Source of the DNA: Desulfobacterales bacterium
GTDB lineage: Bacteria > Desulfobacterota > Desulfobacteria > Desulfobacterales > JAHEIW01
Assembly (NCBI GenBank): GCA_030145015.1
Contig: JAQYWI010000007.1
Coordinates: forward strand, 1 to 61,150
DNA: 61,150 nucleotides
Reading direction: 5' to 3'
Below, piece by piece: positions 16,009 through 23,891 of this stretch. The number at the start of each line of letters is the position of its first letter. Position 1 is the first letter of the stretch. The notes beneath the pieces are model-generated. The model was given only the letters and a program-made list of their open reading frames with translations. It was not told the DNA's origin and did no database searches. Position numbers and translations under genes: made by a program.

Positions 16009-16218
16009 TCATTTTTTATTCTTATTAGTTCGCTTTTCATGGCATCCTTTGTCGGTCAAACAATAGGACGGTTGGTTGTCCGGTCCGCAAAAAAAAGACC
16101 CTTCCATCGGCTCCAGAAACCCTTCCGTAACCAGGTTATTCAAATCTTTTCTTTTTCCTAAATGGTTCCCCGGATAATACACTCCCCTTTTCATTTTAAC
16201 TAATATCTCTTGATCCAT
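16009..16218 (-). CDS. Small conserved-looking protein, insertion target of E1
   Basis: A 69-residue protein (MDQEILVKMKRGVYYPGNHL, then LVTEGFLEPMEGSFFCG). Three cysteines (FFCG, SYCL, KGCHEK) could bind a metal. Its last codons (after YCLTDKG) come from the inserted element; the original C-terminus (CREKRKN) remains at attL. So the insertion leaves the gene open and only lengthens the tail by a few residues. Family not recognised; possibly a small winged-helix or adaptor protein. The ATG has a GAGGAAG-type ribosome site upstream. Confidence 0.7.
   Translation of the reverse strand: MDQEILVKMKRGVYYPGNHLGKRKDLNNLVTEGFLEPMEGSFFCGPDNQPSYCLTDKGCHEKRTNKNKK
16033..16065. other. attR of element E1
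   Basis: TCGGTCAAACAATA (16052-16065) equals attL 7321-7334; the extended similarity (CTTTTC..GGCA.CCTTT.) continues to about 16033. It lies within the C-terminal codons of the small gene at 16009-16218. The tyrosine integrase stop is about 130 bp to the left. Confidence 0.85.
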
Positions 16219-16281
16219 CTGCTTCCTCTTGGACTTATCGGGTCTGAATATTCAGGGTCTATTAATACCTAAAATGAACGT

Positions 16282-16833
16282 TTATTTTAGGTGATATACA
16301 TACATGCGGTCATTATGTAAACTGCTTTGCGGGCGCAAGATCTTGTTGGGGATATGCTCGGGCAGCGGAAAATTACTGGAGACGATAATCGCTCCCGGTT
16401 TAAGTCCGGATTTAAGTTTAGCAGCCAATTTTTTCATCACATCCGGATAAAGATAGCAAAAAACCACATCTGCCCCCGATAGGTCTGCTTCCCAGAAATT
16501 TTGACGTTTAATTTTAATTTTGCTGCGCCCGATAGAAAATAATCGAGCTTTTAGGTAGGCCAGCGGGTTGATTTCATAGCCGATGGTCTGAATCCCATAC
16601 CGCTTCCGCGCTTCTCGAAGCACGCGTCCGTCGCCGCACCCTAAATCGACCAGCATTTGGTCGGCTTGCATGGGCACCGCATCAATAAATGCGGCGATTT
16701 TTATACGAGAAGTTGAAACATAAAGTGCGCCCTGGGTAATCGGTAAAACCAGGACAATGCTCAGGACATATATGATTTTCAGGGCAAACAGGCCCCCGGC
16801 CAAAATAATGAATATCCAGATCCAAGCGGCCAT
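16282..16833 (-). CDS. Membrane-anchored SAM-dependent methyltransferase
   Basis: A 183-residue protein. Residues 1-32 form a hydrophobic anchor (WIWIFIILAGGLFALKIIYV). The rest is a compact Rossmann methyltransferase: LVDLGCGDGRVLREA is the SAM-binding motif I, GYEINPLAYLKAR motif II, and ADVVFCYLYPDVMKKLAAKL the post-motif region. The substrate is unknown; similar short proteins are often labelled generic class I methyltransferases. It is transcribed alone, downstream of the spacer that follows csaA. Confidence 0.8.
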   Translation of the reverse strand: MAAWIWIFIILAGGLFALKIIYVLSIVLVLPITQGALYVSTSRIKIAAFIDAVPMQADQMLVDLGCGDGRVLREARKRYGIQTIGYEINPLAYLKARLFSIGRSKIKIKRQNFWEADLSGADVVFCYLYPDVMKKLAAKLKSGLKPGAIIVSSNFPLPEHIPNKILRPQSSLHNDRMYVYHLK

Positions 16834-17119
16834 GTCTGTCTCTTGCGATGTTTTCAGAAAAAATCGACAATCGCTTTATCTCAATCATATCCTTGTTGTG
16901 GTGTCAAGTCCCTATCCAATGAATATCTTCGGCTAAGCCTGCCAATTTAAAGGCCGCAGGAAAATCTGGTATTCAATATTGATTGTATTTTCAGAGATTT
17001 CTCAACATGCGGGCCATGCCTGGCGAACCGATTTCGGCTTCAAAATCCGGATGGCGTTTTTCATCTACAATTTTAAATCCATATTCCCTGTTCGGTATTC
17101 TGCGGTTTAACCACCGGTA

Positions 17120-17482
17120 CTATCCGGCGCGGGCACCGTTGGGAACCGGTCTTTCCGGAACGGCCAGAACCGGAGTGATATCGTCGGCATAACCGATATC
17201 AAACAACATGCCCTCGGACACTTCACCCATTATTTCCCTGGGCTCAAGATTGACCACAAATAAAGCCTGCAAACCGACCACCTCGCTGGGCTGCACGCGT
17301 TCCGTTTTGATGCCGGCCAATATATTGAGTTGATGATCACCAAAATTAACGCGCAGCTTTACCAATTTATCGGCACCTTTAACACCTTCAATTTCTTCGA
17401 TGGTTCCCACTCGAATATCGATCTTCTCAAATTCTTTGAATGAAATCGTCGGCTTCACCGGCGCTACATCGATTTTTTCCAT
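17120..17482 (-). CDS. csaA: CsaA-like tRNA-binding protein
   Basis: A 120-residue OB-fold protein matching the C-terminal tRNA-binding domain of methionyl-tRNA synthetase: FEKIDIRVGTIEEIEGVKGA, KLRVNFGD, ILAGIKT, VGLQALFVVNLEPREIMGE, SEGMLFD. It ends at the usual VPNGARAG. Described as a chaperone-like or tRNA-binding protein. The same frame stays open for about 42 codons after the stop (to 16991), reading DEKRHPDFEAEIGSPGMARM, probably chance or a fossil. A roughly 28-bp sequence (CTTGTTCGGTGTTCTGC type) recurs on both sides of the gene at 17083 and 17641. Confidence 0.9.
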   Translation of the reverse strand: MEKIDVAPVKPTISFKEFEKIDIRVGTIEEIEGVKGADKLVKLRVNFGDHQLNILAGIKTERVQPSEVVGLQALFVVNLEPREIMGEVSEGMLFDIGYADDITPVLAVPERPVPNGARAG

Positions 17483-17517
17483 AGTTTATGCCTTTCTTTT
17501 TTTGATATTATGCGAAT

Positions 17518-17625
17518 CGTCCTCGTCGTCGTTCTCGTACTCGTCATCGAGTGAAACCCGATAATACTCATTGCTAACTCGCAATTTCCGGGTACGAGGA
17601 CGAGCACGAGGACGAGTACGATGCC
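17518..17625. repeat. Inverted GACGAG word repeat
   Basis: Left arm CCTCGTCGTCGTTCTCGTAC and so on (17520-17551), right arm CGAGGACGAGCACGAGGACG and so on (17595-17622), complementary to each other. The same hexamer occurs in inverted arms at 50825-50900. Forms a long stem between csaA and the LysE gene. Confidence 0.75.
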
Positions 17626-17701
17626 CGACGCCTAATGCCTTATTCCTTGTTCGGTGTTCTGCAGTTCATCCCCTCCCGGCTTTATGCCGATTGTCTTTGA
17701 A

Positions 17702-18322
17702 TTAAAAAACGGTGCTTAACAGCGCTCCCACTCCAAAAGCCAGGATGACGACGCCTGATATTTTATTGACCCATGCAAGTTTACGCTCATTTATCTTGTT
17801 ACGCAAAATGCCGGTAGCGCTGCTTAAAATCAGCCACCAGGCTCCTGATCCAATAAAGACACCGATGACCATCAGGCCGGCAGATGTATACTGGATGGAT
17901 TCACTAACCATGCCCAGACCGGCGAATACACCGGCAAAGAATAGGATTGTCATCGGGTTGGTCAGGGTAAGGAAAAAGGTGGTTCCGTAGGACGAAATGA
18001 TGGTGCGGTTAGCTAAAGAAAAAACCTGGCTTTGGGGCTGCGATAAAAATGTCTTGATTCCCAGATAACATAAAAAGAGTCCGCCGATAAGGCGAATCCA
18101 TATGGACTGCTCCACCAGAAAATTGGAGATAAAAGTTAAACCAAAAGCGGCAATGAAGCCGTATATCGCATCGGCGGTTGCCGCACCCAGTCCGGTAACC
18201 AAGCCTTGAACATTGCCGCCGGCCAAAGTTCGCTGAATACACAGAATGCCGATGGGTCCCACCGGTGCTGCTATGGAGAAGCCAATGATAAAACCTTTAA
18301 AAAACAATCCCGATTCCATCAT
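17702..18322 (-). CDS. LysE/RhtB-family amino acid exporter
   Basis: A 206-residue inner-membrane protein with about six hydrophobic segments. The N-terminal signature GFSIAAPVGPIGILCIQRTL is typical of LysE/RhtB exporters, as is TLTNPMTILFFAGVFAGLG in the middle. It exports amino acids or their derivatives; substrate not predictable. It overlaps the nitrilase gene by 4 bp (ATGA), so the two form an operon. Export of a nitrilase product or a toxic amino acid derivative is a reasonable guess. Confidence 0.9.
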   Translation of the reverse strand: MMESGLFFKGFIIGFSIAAPVGPIGILCIQRTLAGGNVQGLVTGLGAATADAIYGFIAAFGLTFISNFLVEQSIWIRLIGGLFLCYLGIKTFLSQPQSQVFSLANRTIISSYGTTFFLTLTNPMTILFFAGVFAGLGMVSESIQYTSAGLMVIGVFIGSGAWWLILSSATGILRNKINERKLAWVNKISGVVILAFGVGALLSTVF

Positions 18323-19281
18323 TTGTTCTCAGCGCTTACAACGGGCAGACTCGGGCTTTCGTTAACCACCAACTGAAACACATCCGGCCGGGCATAATGC
18401 CCGACGACATCAAAATCAAATTTGCTGCGGGCAATCTCACCCAGGTCGAGGGTGGCAAATAAGATGCCTTCTTGATCAAAGAGCGGACCGGCCAAAACTT
18501 TACCCAGCGGAGAGATAATTGTACTGCCGCCGCGGCACAATACTTCAGGTTGATCGCTTAACTCCTTTAGCTCTTTTAAATCAGCCGGATACATTTCTTT
18601 GGTCATATATTGATTACATCCCAGCACAAAGCAGCGTCCCTCGCAGGCAATGTGGCGCAATGTTGATTGCCAGGTATCCCGTGCATCCGCTGTGGGGGCC
18701 AGATACAATTCGACGCCTTTGTTATACATGGCCATTCTGGCCAGCGGCATGTAATTTTCCCAGCAAATCAACCCGCCAATATTGCCGAATTCTGTTTCAA
18801 TAACCGTCAGGGTGCTTCCATCGCCTTCGCCCCAGATCAAACGTTCCGCCGCAGTGGGTTTAAGTTTCTGATGTTTCCCCAAAAGCCGGCCGTCAGGGCC
18901 AAAATAAAGTAAGGTACAATACAATGTCCCGCTGCTGCGCATCGCATCGCGTTCGATGACACCTATCGCTAAATAGATTTTTGCTTTTCTGGCGGCATCG
19001 CCCAATTTCTCTGTTGCCGGGCCGGGGACGTCGACTGTGTTTTCCCAGTAGGATTGCCAGATCTTTCTGCCCTCAAGAGTACGACTGCCTACGACCGTGC
19101 CGAAGGACAATCCACGCGGATAGGCCGGAACAAACGCTTCGGGAAACAAAACGAGTTGGGCCCCTTGCTCAGCGGCCTGGTTGATTAGATCACAGGCTTT
19201 TTCAATTGTGGCTTGCCGGTTGAACAAGACCGGTGATGCCTGCACGACAGCTACGTTTATTTCTTTAATGTTTGCGGTCAT
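18319..19281 (-). CDS. Nitrilase (carbon-nitrogen hydrolase)
   Basis: A 320-residue nitrilase-superfamily enzyme, branch 1 type by length. The catalytic triad is visible: Glu48 in LFPEAFVPAYPRG, Lys in KHQKLKPTAAERLIWGEGDG, and Cys in GGLICWENYMPLARMAMY. The CWE(N)Y and AERLIWGEGDG stretches fit true aliphatic/aromatic nitrilases, which turn a nitrile into acid and ammonia. It sits between a methyltransferase gene 6 bp upstream and LysE (4-bp overlap), a three-gene operon. The natural substrate is unknown. Confidence 0.93.
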   Translation of the reverse strand: MTANIKEINVAVVQASPVLFNRQATIEKACDLINQAAEQGAQLVLFPEAFVPAYPRGLSFGTVVGSRTLEGRKIWQSYWENTVDVPGPATEKLGDAARKAKIYLAIGVIERDAMRSSGTLYCTLLYFGPDGRLLGKHQKLKPTAAERLIWGEGDGSTLTVIETEFGNIGGLICWENYMPLARMAMYNKGVELYLAPTADARDTWQSTLRHIACEGRCFVLGCNQYMTKEMYPADLKELKELSDQPEVLCRGGSTIISPLGKVLAGPLFDQEGILFATLDLGEIARSKFDFDVVGHYARPDVFQLVVNESPSLPVVSAENK

Positions 19282-19287
19282 TTTCCC

Positions 19288-19875
19288 TCACTTTTTTTGC
19301 CAGACCAGATGGTGATGAACAAAAAGTCCATGAATCAGTCTTTCATAGAAAAGCTGTTCAAATCCGTGCGTCTGAAATGCGCGTCGAACGCCAGCAATGC
19401 AATAAAGGCTCTGGTTCTTAACCAGAGGCTGAAATAGCGTGCGGATTAATTTCGGGAAGGCAAGATCAAGCCATATAAAGTACCCGCCCGCTCGCAAAAC
19501 TCTCGCAATCTCTTTCGTCGCTGTTTTCCATTCCGGGATGTGGTGAAACACGTTTTGAGATACGACCAGGTCGAAACTGGCGTCCTGAAATGATAGATTT
19601 GCAGCATCTTCAACGCTGTAATGCAAGTGCGCATTCTGCGGTTGCATGTTGCGGGCGATTTGAATCTGCTCGGCGTCATAATCTGTGCCGCATACGTTCA
19701 TTTGATAGTTTGCGGCCAGATAAGCAGCCACGCTGCCGATCCCGCAGCCCAGCTCCAATACGTCCTGAATCGCCTCGGAGGGAAGTTCCTGGAGGCGTTG
19801 GCGAACCCTGGCGATGTTGCGCTCGGCCTTTTTGCTGCGATTTACAAACCATTTTTCCAGCCGCGTCATTTCCAT
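19288..19875 (-). CDS. Class I SAM-dependent methyltransferase
   Basis: A 195-residue UbiE-like methyltransferase. VLELGCGIGSVAAYLA is motif I, CGTDYDAEQIQIARNM motif II and FDLVVSQNVFHHI the acidic/post-I region, followed by RVLRAGGYFIWLDLAFP. The substrate is probably a small molecule. First gene of the methyltransferase-nitrilase-LysE operon. Confidence 0.88.
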   Translation of the reverse strand: MEMTRLEKWFVNRSKKAERNIARVRQRLQELPSEAIQDVLELGCGIGSVAAYLAANYQMNVCGTDYDAEQIQIARNMQPQNAHLHYSVEDAANLSFQDASFDLVVSQNVFHHIPEWKTATKEIARVLRAGGYFIWLDLAFPKLIRTLFQPLVKNQSLYCIAGVRRAFQTHGFEQLFYERLIHGLFVHHHLVWQKK

Positions 19876-20003
19876 AAGTTTGCGATGCCTCCGGTATCTC
19901 AGTCGCGTTTATCTATCCGCATCACCTTTTCCAAAGCGAAATTACGTTTTGATAATCCGTTATCGTAAACTCAAAGATGTCCGCTTGCATGTGTATGTGT
20001 ATT

Positions 20004-20408
20004 TTACGTTGCCGGTATGTGAGTTGTGGTTACATCGGCCAAAAGCCGGCCTGTGTCGCCGGTCACCCGGGTACGCACGACTTTCACGCGTTTGCCGTTG
20101 CGCACGAACCGCGCTTCTGCTTTGATCCGCCCTTCGCGTTGATTGCCCAGCAGGCTGGTGCTTAAATTTATTGCCAGGGGGAAGCCTTTTCCATCCGGAC
20201 CGATCTCGACATCCCCCAGCGCCAATACCGTGGCGGTGACATCCGCAAGCCACAACATGGCCCCGGCGTGAACGGTGCCAAAAGGGTTAAGAATTCCTTC
20301 CTTTACCGGCATGGTGCTGATCACGTAATCGTCTCTGCGCTCTTCGATGAAGAATTCGATCTCACCGGTTTTTCTGCTTTCTTCAATCTTGTCATAGATG
20401 TTTTTCAT
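20004..20408 (-). CDS. PaaI-family hotdog thioesterase
   Basis: A 134-residue single hotdog-fold protein. NPFGTVHAGAMLWLADVTAT contains the PaaI/YdiI signature, with His and the following helix, and LSTSLLGNQREGRIKAEARF the second half. It hydrolyses acyl-CoA thioesters, probably aromatic or medium-chain. Length and motif are complete. Minus strand; 34 bp further upstream is the stop of the small lipoprotein gene, so they may be cotranscribed. Confidence 0.85.
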   Translation of the reverse strand: MKNIYDKIEESRKTGEIEFFIEERRDDYVISTMPVKEGILNPFGTVHAGAMLWLADVTATVLALGDVEIGPDGKGFPLAINLSTSLLGNQREGRIKAEARFVRNGKRVKVVRTRVTGDTGRLLADVTTTHIPAT

Positions 20409-20442
20409 TTTTTTGTATCTTCGTTATAATATATTTTTGGGG

Positions 20443-20853
20443 TTAGCGCGTATAAATATCAACCACATGGCCATCGGAGGTTTCGCATATCCCAAAGCCA
20501 CCGCTTTTAAATCCGACGATGGTATCGGACAGCCTGAATTTGCATTTCATAGTCTTCCCGCGGTCTCCAAACAAAAAAGCCTCCGTGTTTCCTTGAAATT
20601 GATCAACTGTCGGGAATTCATGGCCTAAAGGGGCGTTCGATTTTGCCGCCGTTGACTCCTCAATGTTCCTGCCGATAAAAAGTTCCCCATCCGGCATTTT
20701 CACCTGGAGTTCAGCTGATCCAAATTTTTCTTCCTGGTATGCAAAGTAAATTCGCTTACCAGTGTATCTGTCGATTCCCCTCATCGTTCCCGAACATGCC
20801 ATTGATGCAATGACCAAAGTTGTGAAGATGAAAAATAGGACCGGCTTTCTCAT
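20443..20853 (-). CDS. Small lipoprotein, function unknown
   Basis: A 136-residue protein with a lipoprotein signal: MRKPVLFFIFTTLVIASMAC, predicting lipidation at Cys20. The mature part is beta-rich (KRIYFAYQEEKFGSAELQVKM, then TMKCKFRLSD) with two further cysteines and no family I recognise. Probably periplasmic and membrane-bound. The ATG lies after an AAGGACT ribosome site. Confidence 0.75.
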   Translation of the reverse strand: MRKPVLFFIFTTLVIASMACSGTMRGIDRYTGKRIYFAYQEEKFGSAELQVKMPDGELFIGRNIEESTAAKSNAPLGHEFPTVDQFQGNTEAFLFGDRGKTMKCKFRLSDTIVGFKSGGFGICETSDGHVVDIYTR

Positions 20854-20926
20854 TTTTTAGTCCTTTCTGTTTGGATCTGAATCTGCTCGCGGGCTTTTAA
20901 CAACCATGAAAGTATAATTAGAAACA

Positions 20927-21670
20927 TCAGAACTTAAGATTTCTGTATTGTTTATAGAGCAAATATCCCCCCCACACAAGAGCGCATATCATCAAAATCG
21001 TTCCCAGCTTGTCAGCAATATGGGCCAGAGTATGATCGTAGTTGGACAAACCCGATTTATGGAGAATAAATTCCCAATCGTGAAATCCATAGGGTGAAGT
21101 GCGACCTGTATTGCCGCCGAGTAGCGGCAGGGTGAGAGATCTGGCATCATTAATATAGGGCGCCAGGTCCATAAAGCTTTCTCCGAACCACCACAGGGCA
21201 AATGCGGCTGCGAATGTGTCTCTGGTTTTTAACAGAAACACTGCAAAACATACCAGCGGCATTAACAATTGGCCGAGACTGCCGCCAAGAGAGGTCATAA
21301 ATCTTCCGAAAGGTCGAAAAAAGATGTGCCCGGCTTCATGGAAAGGAAGGTTGATCAGATGCCAGAAAGAGTCCATCACATAATGGGTCTCCAATGGAGT
21401 CAGGATAAATTTTAATCCCCATATAAAAATAATGATAAAGACCAGCACCCGTCCGCCGAATATAAGAGGATTGGCTTCCGGCTTAACGTAAAAAAATAAA
21501 TCTTTAATAAATTCCCGTGTTTGTTCCGGCTGTGCTTTCCGTTGGGTTTCAACAGAAATTAAAGTGGGATTATTCTCTTTAAGTTTCAAGTGCTTATCAA
21601 AAATAACACCACATTTTAGGCATTCCACATCTTGATCTGATTGTTCAAAACCGCATTTTGGACACTTCAT
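20927..21670 (-). CDS. Zinc-ribbon membrane protein with an HEAGH motif
   Basis: A 247-residue protein. The N-terminus is a zinc ribbon (MKCPKCGFEQ, then ECLKCGVIF). After a linker come hydrophobic segments near 75-95, 135-160, 165-180 and 215-235. LPFHEAGHIFFRPFGRFM near 130 carries HEXXH, the zinc-binding motif of M50-like membrane proteases. The second metal ligand (an NPDG-like or D motif) is not evident; APYINDARS near 180 is one candidate. It could be a degenerate or atypical intramembrane protease. Expressed alone on the minus strand. Confidence 0.8.
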   Translation of the reverse strand: MKCPKCGFEQSDQDVECLKCGVIFDKHLKLKENNPTLISVETQRKAQPEQTREFIKDLFFYVKPEANPLIFGGRVLVFIIIFIWGLKFILTPLETHYVMDSFWHLINLPFHEAGHIFFRPFGRFMTSLGGSLGQLLMPLVCFAVFLLKTRDTFAAAFALWWFGESFMDLAPYINDARSLTLPLLGGNTGRTSPYGFHDWEFILHKSGLSNYDHTLAHIADKLGTILMICALVWGGYLLYKQYRNLKF

Positions 21671-21782
21671 AAGAGACCGTTAATTAAAACTTTTGCAACA
21701 ATTTTAACTGATTAGAATTATATCGCAATCTTATAAAAATGGCAAAAAATCGTGGTTTAGGGTGAAATCTGCGAGAAATTGG

Positions 21783-21893
21783 AGTCAACGACCACCCGCA
21801 AAGCGGGTGGTATGGATTTTACCGCCATAGGCGGTAAAAGACAGGGGCGCGAAGTGCCCAATCGTTGAAAACAACCCGGTTTGGAAAACCCAA
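21783..21893. repeat. Multi-hairpin repeat, copy 1
   Basis: CAACGACCACCCGCAAAGCG starts a 110-bp unit made of successive small hairpins: CCACCCGC-aaa-GCGGGTGG, TTTTACCGCC-atag-GCGGTAAAA, GGGGCGC-gaa-GTGCCC and GGTTTggAAAACC. Copies 2 (23629) and 3 (33209) share it nearly base for base. Non-coding. Confidence 0.9.
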
Positions 21894-21895
21894 TT

Positions 21896-21925
21896 AAAAA
21901 AGGCAGCGCCGTTGCGACGCTGCCT
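21896..21925 (-). terminator. Terminator of the small membrane protein gene
   Basis: AGGCAGCG (21901-21908) pairs with CGCTGCCT (21918-21925). On the minus strand the stem is followed by TTTTTT, 53 bp after the stop at 21978. Confidence 0.75.
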
Positions 21926-21977
21926 TACTGTGTATATTTTTTCGAACTGATGAGCCTTAAGTCTATTTGGAAAGCGA

Positions 21978-22151
21978 TCAATCCAGGTACAATGTATTCT
22001 GGTTTGGGGCTGCACTTTCCCCACTGTGGCGCTTAATTTTATTTTCGCTCACTTTTCTTTTTCGTCGCTCCCTTAAAATTATAATGACCATAACGACGAT
22101 GACGCCGATTTCCGAAATCAAAAAAAGGCTTTTAGAGATGAAATCCACCAT
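21978..22151 (-). CDS. Small single-pass membrane protein
   Basis: A 57-residue protein. MVDFISKSLFLISEIGVIVV is followed by MVIIILRERRKRKVSE: one hydrophobic helix and then a strongly basic cytoplasmic tail. A clear ribosome site (AAGAGGAGACC) precedes the ATG and a terminator follows the stop, supporting a real gene. Function unknown. Confidence 0.7.
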   Translation of the reverse strand: MVDFISKSLFLISEIGVIVVMVIIILRERRKRKVSENKIKRHSGESAAPNQNTLYLD

Positions 22152-22260
22152 GTTGGTCTCCTCTTAATTATATGTATGATATCGGAAACAAATGGCTAAA
22201 CTTTAGCTCTAATTGAAGCCTCCAACATTGGATTTCGCTCAGCGTTCATAATAATGATTA

Positions 22261-22501
22261 GAAGTGGTTTCAAAACCCCATCTAAGGCCCAATGGCTGCG
22301 TTGCCCCGCAAAGCGGGATTTGCGCCAATTCTGTTGCACTAAGGTGCATCACAGGCCTCCGATAAATGCTCACATACCCATGTATGCTGCGCGTTATCGA
22401 TCGGCCTGCGCCTTGATGCATACATTAATCTGATTAGATCAGACATGTAATCCCGCTTCAGCGGGGCCCTTGAACCTGATCTGAGGTTTTGAAACCACCT
22501 C
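22261..22501. repeat. MITE-like element, copy 2
   Basis: 241 bp flanked by TA on both sides. Ends: GAAGTGGTTTCAAAACC and GGTTTTGAAACCACCTC. Reverse complemented, its interior matches copy 3 (45324-45517): CCGCTGAAGCGGGATTACAT, a shared 22-bp stretch beginning ATTAATGTATGCATCAAGGC, and TATGTGAGCATTT. No ORF. Confidence 0.8.
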
Positions 22502-22612
22502 TAAGGTTTGCCAGACCGGGGTACCATCCGACCGCTTCGTTTTAGATAAGATGCACCTTTGATGCATTGCTTGATTTGGAGCCGATTAAGAAAGGCGTAC
22601 GGTGATTGGTTT

Positions 22613-23446
22613 TTAAATAAACTTTATACCAATTCCATACGTTAGAACGGAATCTTCATCCACCAATTCCTTGCACCACCTAACAGTCGATTTGTAGATT
22701 TTTAGGGTGGACTTGAAGGGCGGGCTATCAAATTTAATGTTGATCCGGGTTCCGGGTCTGAAAGCAACTTCTGATTCTAATAACATTCCGTCGTTGCTAA
22801 AATCTTTCGTTTGAGCATAAGTCCACACTCCCGATTTCGTTTCTTCCAAAATGACCGTGGCTTTATGCCAATAGCGCCTGCTTTTTCTAAATCCGGTTGC
22901 GGCACTCAATTGTGAATCGGATGATTGCCAAATATCATCTATTTGAGCAGAGCCCGGTTCAACGTGGCTGGTTTTTTCCTCGAGGTGGACTTTTTGTTTA
23001 ATTCTTGATGCGCTTTTTGTAGAGAAATCTTGGTTGCAGTCAGGACAGTCGTTACCCTTCATTCTGCTTTTGACCGTAGCTTCCCATTCATGACCTTCTT
23101 CACAAATCCACCACACTTTTTTACTAAAACCTGGAGGCAAATTCCTTATGTTCAAACCGCTGTTTTTGCTGATATGCCATTCTCTTAAAAGGTCTGTGTC
23201 GGTTATTAATATATCATTATTATCAGCCGGCGTAGGCTTATTGCAAAAAGGACATCCGCTGCCTCTGTTTCTGCTATATATCGCGGCTTCCCATGCATGC
23301 CCCTCTGCGCATATCCACCACACTTTTTTCCCGGAACCCGGTGTGACATTCCTCGGATTTAAATCCCCGTTTCGGGACGGGTGCCATTCCTTCGAAAGGT
23401 CGGGATTTATGATATGAAGGTTATATAGCTCGGTGGCTTTGGGCAT
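22613..23446 (-). CDS. DUF4379 zinc-ribbon and PilZ fusion protein
   Basis: A 277-residue protein. Residues 10-65 and 72-130 are two copies of the probable zinc-ribbon DUF4379 (LSKEWHPSRNGDLNPRNVTP, then KVWWICAEGHAWEAAI, SGCPFC; second copy LLREWHISKNSGLNIRNLPP, DCPDC). The C-terminal third is PilZ-like: RKSRRYWHKA, DFSNDGMLLES and TYGIGIKF, so it may bind cyclic di-GMP. The two parts rarely occur together as far as I know. It could be a nucleic acid-associated or adaptor protein controlled by c-di-GMP. A start with a convincing ribosome site was not found. Confidence 0.85.
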   Translation of the reverse strand: MPKATELYNLHIINPDLSKEWHPSRNGDLNPRNVTPGSGKKVWWICAEGHAWEAAIYSRNRGSGCPFCNKPTPADNNDILITDTDLLREWHISKNSGLNIRNLPPGFSKKVWWICEEGHEWEATVKSRMKGNDCPDCNQDFSTKSASRIKQKVHLEEKTSHVEPGSAQIDDIWQSSDSQLSAATGFRKSRRYWHKATVILEETKSGVWTYAQTKDFSNDGMLLESEVAFRPGTRINIKFDSPPFKSTLKIYKSTVRWCKELVDEDSVLTYGIGIKFI

Positions 23447-23628
23447 ATCTGCACGTTAAACTTTCCAGTTAAATACCAGCCTGGGTGCGCTGTGATATAA
23501 ATTAGAGATTTTAATTACGACTATCGATTATAAAGTTAATAGGAGAAGGTTTTTAAAATAGCAAGAGCTTTCTAATGACAATTAACGATTAATTGCATTT
23601 AACCTATTAGAGGAATAATTATCCGTTG

Positions 23629-23732
23629 AGTCAACGACCACCCGCACAGCGGGTGGCTTGGATTTTACCGCCATAGGCGGTAAAAGACAGGGGCGCGAAG
23701 TGCCCCAATCGTTGCGGGTTTGGAAAACCCAA
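23629..23732. repeat. Multi-hairpin repeat, copy 2
   Basis: Same unit as 21783-21893 with few differences: CCACCCGC-aca-GCGGGTGG, TTTTACCGCC-atag-GCGGTAAAA, GGGGCGC-gaa-GTGCCCC, GGGTTT-gg-AAAACCC. Lies between the PilZ fusion gene and the broken solute-binding gene. Confidence 0.9.
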
Positions 23733-23823
23733 TCGATGTCAAGGACTTGGATGGCCGACAATTTTTACCGGTGACGTGTTTGAATAGAAAGGTTAATAGT
23801 TCTGATTTGTTAGAATAAGATTA

Positions 23824-23864
23824 GAACCTATCTCAATCCGCGGCAGGCGGATTGAGATAGGTTC
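23824..23864. repeat. MITE-like element, minimal palindromic copy
   Basis: GAACCTATCTCAATCCGC joined to GCGGATTGAGATAGGTTC by about 5 bases: both family ends with almost no interior, forming a near-perfect 18-bp stem. TA stands on the left, GA on the right. Probably an internally deleted member of the family. Confidence 0.65.
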
Positions 23865-23891
23865 GAGAAATGAGGCTTTTTCGGACGATTC

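Larger units (their letters stand above)
7321..16065. mobile_element. Integrative element E1 (about 8.7 kb)
   Basis: Bounded by the direct repeat TCGGTCAAACAATA at both ends, with a tyrosine integrase next to the right end. Contents from left to right: a minus-strand small gene, a divergent promoter with operator, an Xre-type and a second HTH protein, a basic protein, a DUF3987-like ATPase, a candidate origin, a run of small overlapping ORFs, a secreted TPR protein and an RHH protein (both minus strand), a hairpin leader, and the integrase. There are no capsid, terminase, conjugation or relaxase genes, so it resembles a phage satellite or a minimal integrated plasmid. E2 at the right end of the window shares its replicase and origin layout. 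Confidence 0.88.

Noticed and set aside
16991..17119. C-terminal extension of CsaA by read-through of its TAG
   Set aside because: CsaA-type proteins normally end at the VPNG(A/S)R-G sequence seen here; the open frame after it is short and contains a dispersed repeat.
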